NCBI RefSeq assembly: GCF_000416985.1
Contig: NZ_ATDL01000015.1
Coordinates: 310,001 to 374,000 of the forward strand
Reading direction: 5' to 3'
Source: Sphingobacterium paucimobilis HER1398
GTDB lineage: Bacteria; Bacteroidota; Bacteroidia; Sphingobacteriales; Sphingobacteriaceae
Length of the DNA: 64,000 nucleotides
Positions 62,049-64,000 of the stretch are shown here, piece after piece. The number at the start of each line of letters is the position of its first letter. Positions within the stretch are counted from its first letter, which is position 1. A model generated the notes under the pieces. It did not search any database and was not told the origin of the DNA. It was given only the letters and a program-made list of their open reading frames with translations. A program made the position numbers and the translations under genes.

Positions 62049-62116
62049 TCCGTTATGTAATTGACTTGAAAAACGTAAAATGCGGAAAATAATCGTTTAC
62101 TTTTTTTAGTCATTCA

Positions 62117-62155
62117 AATGCGAAGTCTATACTGGACTTCGCATTTCTAGTTTTA
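62117..62155 (+). terminator. Terminator after the SusCD-TlpA operon
   Basis: An 11-bp perfect stem (62117-62127 and 62135-62145) with a 7-nt loop is followed by TCTAGTTTTAT. It lies about 70 bp after the TlpA stop. Confidence 0.78.
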
Positions 62156-62273
62156 TATAATTTGTGAAGCACGGAGATACTTTAAAATGAAATTGAGCTA
62201 TATCAACATTTTAAAAAAGAGGTAAGCAACAGCACTTTTCATTGCATTATATTTAGACCTGTAAATATAATGT

Positions 62274-62483
62274 ATGAGAGAATACCCCGAAGACAAACTA
62301 ATCAAAGCGCGCGCAGCACTCGAATCGTTACTCCATAAATGTGAAAAATCTTTACAAAAAAAAACGGATGGCACCTCACAATACACCTTGCTCGTGAACA
62401 GAATAGAGGCTTTACAAATTGTATTATATCGTATCTCGAAAGAAATGAAAGGGAAATCTACAAAAAAACAGTCGCATAAGTAA
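62274..62483 (+). CDS. Small helical protein
   Basis: 69 residues, charged and helical: YPEDKLIKARAALESLLHKCEKSLQKKTDGTSQYTLLVNRIEALQIVLYRISKEMKG. The style (RIEALQIVLYRI helix) is that of small uncharacterised proteins common in Sphingobacteriaceae, comparable to the 55-residue gene at 29087. It stands alone between a terminator and the sigma gene. Function unknown. Confidence 0.55.
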   Translation: MREYPEDKLIKARAALESLLHKCEKSLQKKTDGTSQYTLLVNRIEALQIVLYRISKEMKGKSTKKQSHK

Positions 62484-62507
62484 TAAACGCTTCACATCAC
62501 GTATAAA

Positions 62508-62539
62508 TTTAAAAATATAACTATCTTGGCTTACCTTTG
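62508..62539 (+). promoter_or_regulatory. Possible Bacteroidota-type promoter of the second sigma gene
   Basis: TACCTTTG (62532-62539) matches the TAnnTTTG minus-7 consensus exactly. TTTA (62508-62511) 20 bp upstream matches three of four bases of the minus-33 TTTG box. The predicted start is near 62546, 44 bp before the ATG at 62590. Confidence 0.5.
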
Positions 62540-62589
62540 TAATTCGGGCTGACCAGGATTGCCTATTTAGAAGTGCGATAATTATATTT

Positions 62590-63180
62590 ATGAATTCTTA
62601 TATCGAATATTCGGACAAGGAGCTTGCTATTCTGTTAAGTCAGGATGACCAAGCTGCTTTTCGACATATCTTCGAAAAATGGCATAAAAAACTTTATCAC
62701 TTTTGTATCCGTTACCTACACAATGCGGAACAATCTGAAGAAGCCGTCCATGACACGCTAATCAAGCTTTGGACTACGCGTCACAAACTAGACCCCAATC
62801 AATCTCTGGAAGGTCTACTTTACACCATTTGTAAGAGACTGTGTCTCAACCGTATTCGAGAAGCTTCTCGATTCAGCGCTGCAGCGGAGGAACTCTGGAT
62901 AAATTACCTGGACCAAAGTAACAGTACGGAAGAATTTCTAAATCTTGTAGAACTGCAAAAATTTACGGATCAAGCTGTCCAAAAATTGACCAAACAACAG
63001 CAACTCGTTTTTAAAATGAGTAGATATGAGGGATTAAGTCAACAAGAAATTGCCGAAAAACTTAACATATCCAAAGAAACCGTAAAAAAACACAGTGCCG
63101 AAGCCCTTAAATCGCTCCGACTTCAATTCGACAGTTACTTTCAGCTCGCGGTAATTTTTATGCTATTCAACAAATTTTAG
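62590..63180 (+). CDS. ECF-type sigma-70 factor, FecI-like
   Basis: 196 residues. Region 2: FRHIFEKWHKKLYHFCIRYLHNAEQSEEAVHDTLIKLWTTRHKLDPNQSLEGLLYTICKRLCLNRI. Region 4: LTKQQQLVFKMSRYEGLSQQEIAEKLNISKETVKKHSAEALKSLRL. A paralogue of the gene at 53916, again followed by a FecR gene. It starts a second signalling locus that continues beyond the window. Confidence 0.9.
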   Translation: MNSYIEYSDKELAILLSQDDQAAFRHIFEKWHKKLYHFCIRYLHNAEQSEEAVHDTLIKLWTTRHKLDPNQSLEGLLYTICKRLCLNRIREASRFSAAAEELWINYLDQSNSTEEFLNLVELQKFTDQAVQKLTKQQQLVFKMSRYEGLSQQEIAEKLNISKETVKKHSAEALKSLRLQFDSYFQLAVIFMLFNKF

Positions 63181-63197
63181 TTTTTTCTTCATACCAA

Positions 63198-63228
63198 CTA
63201 CTCCCTTGTCTGCTTTCCGGTGTATTAT
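63198..63228 (+). promoter_or_regulatory. Putative ECF-sigma promoter upstream of the second fecR
   Basis: CTACTCCC (63198-63205), 15 bp, TGTATTAT (63221-63228): identical boxes and spacing to 54573-54603 while the sequence between them differs. It lies 35 bp before the fecR ATG at 63263. Confidence 0.6.
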
Positions 63229-63262
63229 CAATTAGTAGCACCATATTGAAGCCATCTAAGAC

Positions 63263-64000
63263 ATGAATGAGGAAAACTATATCATCCAGCAACTACTGGA
63301 AAAGTATGCTAACGGAAAAATTAGTAAAGCGGAATATGATAAACTTTTGTCGTATCTGAACGAATATGATACGTTGGACGATGTGGAATTGTTTATGGAT
63401 AAAGATTGGAAAAGTCTTGATAACTATCCTCTCTCCCACTCCAAGAGCGCGGATATTTTCCAAGGTATCGTTAAGGATCCAGTATATGCCCAATCTATCC
63501 CCCGCCGTAGAAATAAGATTTTGTCCATCAAATTATGGAAATGGGGTGCGGCAGCTGCTGCGATAATCCTGGTTATTTGGGGGGTACAGCTGTATAATCA
63601 CAATGGATCAAGTTTAAAACCGGAACATGAATCGCTCCAAAAACACGAAATAGTAGCAGGTGGAAATAAAGCAACAATAACATTAGCGAATGGCGAGCAA
63701 ATACTATTGAGCGAAAATCAAAGCGGTATCGTGATCGATGATGAACAGTTGACCTATAATGATGGTACTTCGCTTGGTCTACCTGCGGGATCTTCGACCA
63801 CCCTGACACAAACTATTGCAACTCCGAAGGGAGGAACCTACCAGATCACCCTATCCGATGGGACTAAGGTCTGGCTAAATGCTGCCACAAGCCTAACCTA
63901 TTCTACGCATATGGGCGCATCAAAAACACGTCTTGTTAAACTGGACGGAGAAGCCTACTTTGAGGTAGCAAAGGATCCAAGAAAACCTTTTGTCGTGGAG
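63263..64000 (+). CDS. FecR-family anti-sigma/signalling protein, cut by the window end
   Basis: 246 residues are visible. The cytoplasmic start (MNEENYIIQQLLEKYANGKISKAEYDKLL) is followed by a membrane helix at about 94-111 (WGAAAAAIILVIWGVQLY) and the FecR domain start (IATPKGGTYQITLSDGTKVWLNAATSLTYSTHMG...VKLDGEAYFEVAKDPRKPFVVE). Homologous to the protein at 54641. The frame is open at the window end. A SusC gene with an STN domain is expected next. Confidence 0.9.
   Translation, partial: MNEENYIIQQLLEKYANGKISKAEYDKLLSYLNEYDTLDDVELFMDKDWKSLDNYPLSHSKSADIFQGIVKDPVYAQSIPRRRNKILSIKLWKWGAAAAAIILVIWGVQLYNHNGSSLKPEHESLQKHEIVAGGNKATITLANGEQILLSENQSGIVIDDEQLTYNDGTSLGLPAGSSTTLTQTIATPKGGTYQITLSDGTKVWLNAATSLTYSTHMGASKTRLVKLDGEAYFEVAKDPRKPFVVE

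Overview
The window looks like a chromosomal segment of a Bacteroidota bacterium, most likely a Sphingobacterium-like member of the Sphingobacteriaceae. The reasons are SusC/SusD pairs, ECF sigma/FecR pairs, many lipoproteins, a promoter of the Bacteroidota TTTG/TAnnTTTG type, and the near absence of Shine-Dalgarno sequences. No plasmid, phage structural or transposase gene was recognised. All functional calls come from reading the translated sequence by eye; no database search was run.

Layout. (1) 1-15974, plus strand: the tail of a SusD gene, then a polysaccharide-utilisation operon with two DUF5017-like lipoproteins, a beta-helix lipoprotein, a propeller-like secreted protein, two esterases or hydrolases, two small LTXXQ-like periplasmic proteins and a PL6 lyase with an intact catalytic Lys/Arg pair. 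After a terminator come a TonB-dependent receptor, an enolase-superfamily enzyme, a type-1 copper protein and a lipoprotein dehydrogenase-like propeller. (2) 16263-21269: a Crp-like regulator, a LytTR protein, a small HTH protein, then an FN3 protein, a small membrane protein, an amidase/CHAP-like exported hydrolase and a lipoprotein with a C-terminal membrane anchor (cassette 1). (3) 21322-29254, minus strand: a housekeeping/oxidative-stress operon, in transcription order a small coiled-coil protein, SOD, a TPR protein, peroxiredoxin, leucyl aminopeptidase, NrdB, NrdA, GpmA and two small proteins. It has a clear promoter carrying a perfect palindrome between its two boxes. (4) 29456-35757: a RibD/DHFR-like reductase with a divergent HxlR regulator, pyruvate carboxylase, and an unknown 460-residue protein followed directly by two unusual tRNA genes. 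(5) 35959-42076, minus strand: cassette 2, the same gene order as cassette 1 but with a full LytS-type kinase and LytTR response regulator. (6) 42190-44982, plus strand: a small exported peptide, an HTTM membrane protein with an SdpA-like N-terminal part, a truncated Crp-like protein and a small DUF6520-like protein. (7) 45052-51059, minus strand: a SusC-SusD-TlpA operon. (8) 51638-53889: an AT-rich pair of unknown genes and a GNAT remnant. (9) 53916-64000, plus strand: sigma/FecR/SusC/SusD/TlpA, a small protein, and a second sigma/FecR pair cut by the window end.

The most interesting structure is the pair of related cassettes that flank the 21.3-35.8 kb core in inverted orientation. Each encodes, in order, a LytTR regulator, a small HTH protein, an FN3 protein, a three-helix membrane protein, an exported peptidoglycan hydrolase whose start lies 82 bp inside the membrane-protein gene, and a lipoprotein with the topology of a one-component spanin. 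This is the layout of a holin-endolysin-spanin unit under LytTR control and could be a domesticated lysis or release system. The hydrolase genes in both copies also carry a repeat-rich in-frame insertion. The adjacent HTTM/exported-peptide/LytTR group looks like a peptide-maturation and signalling module.
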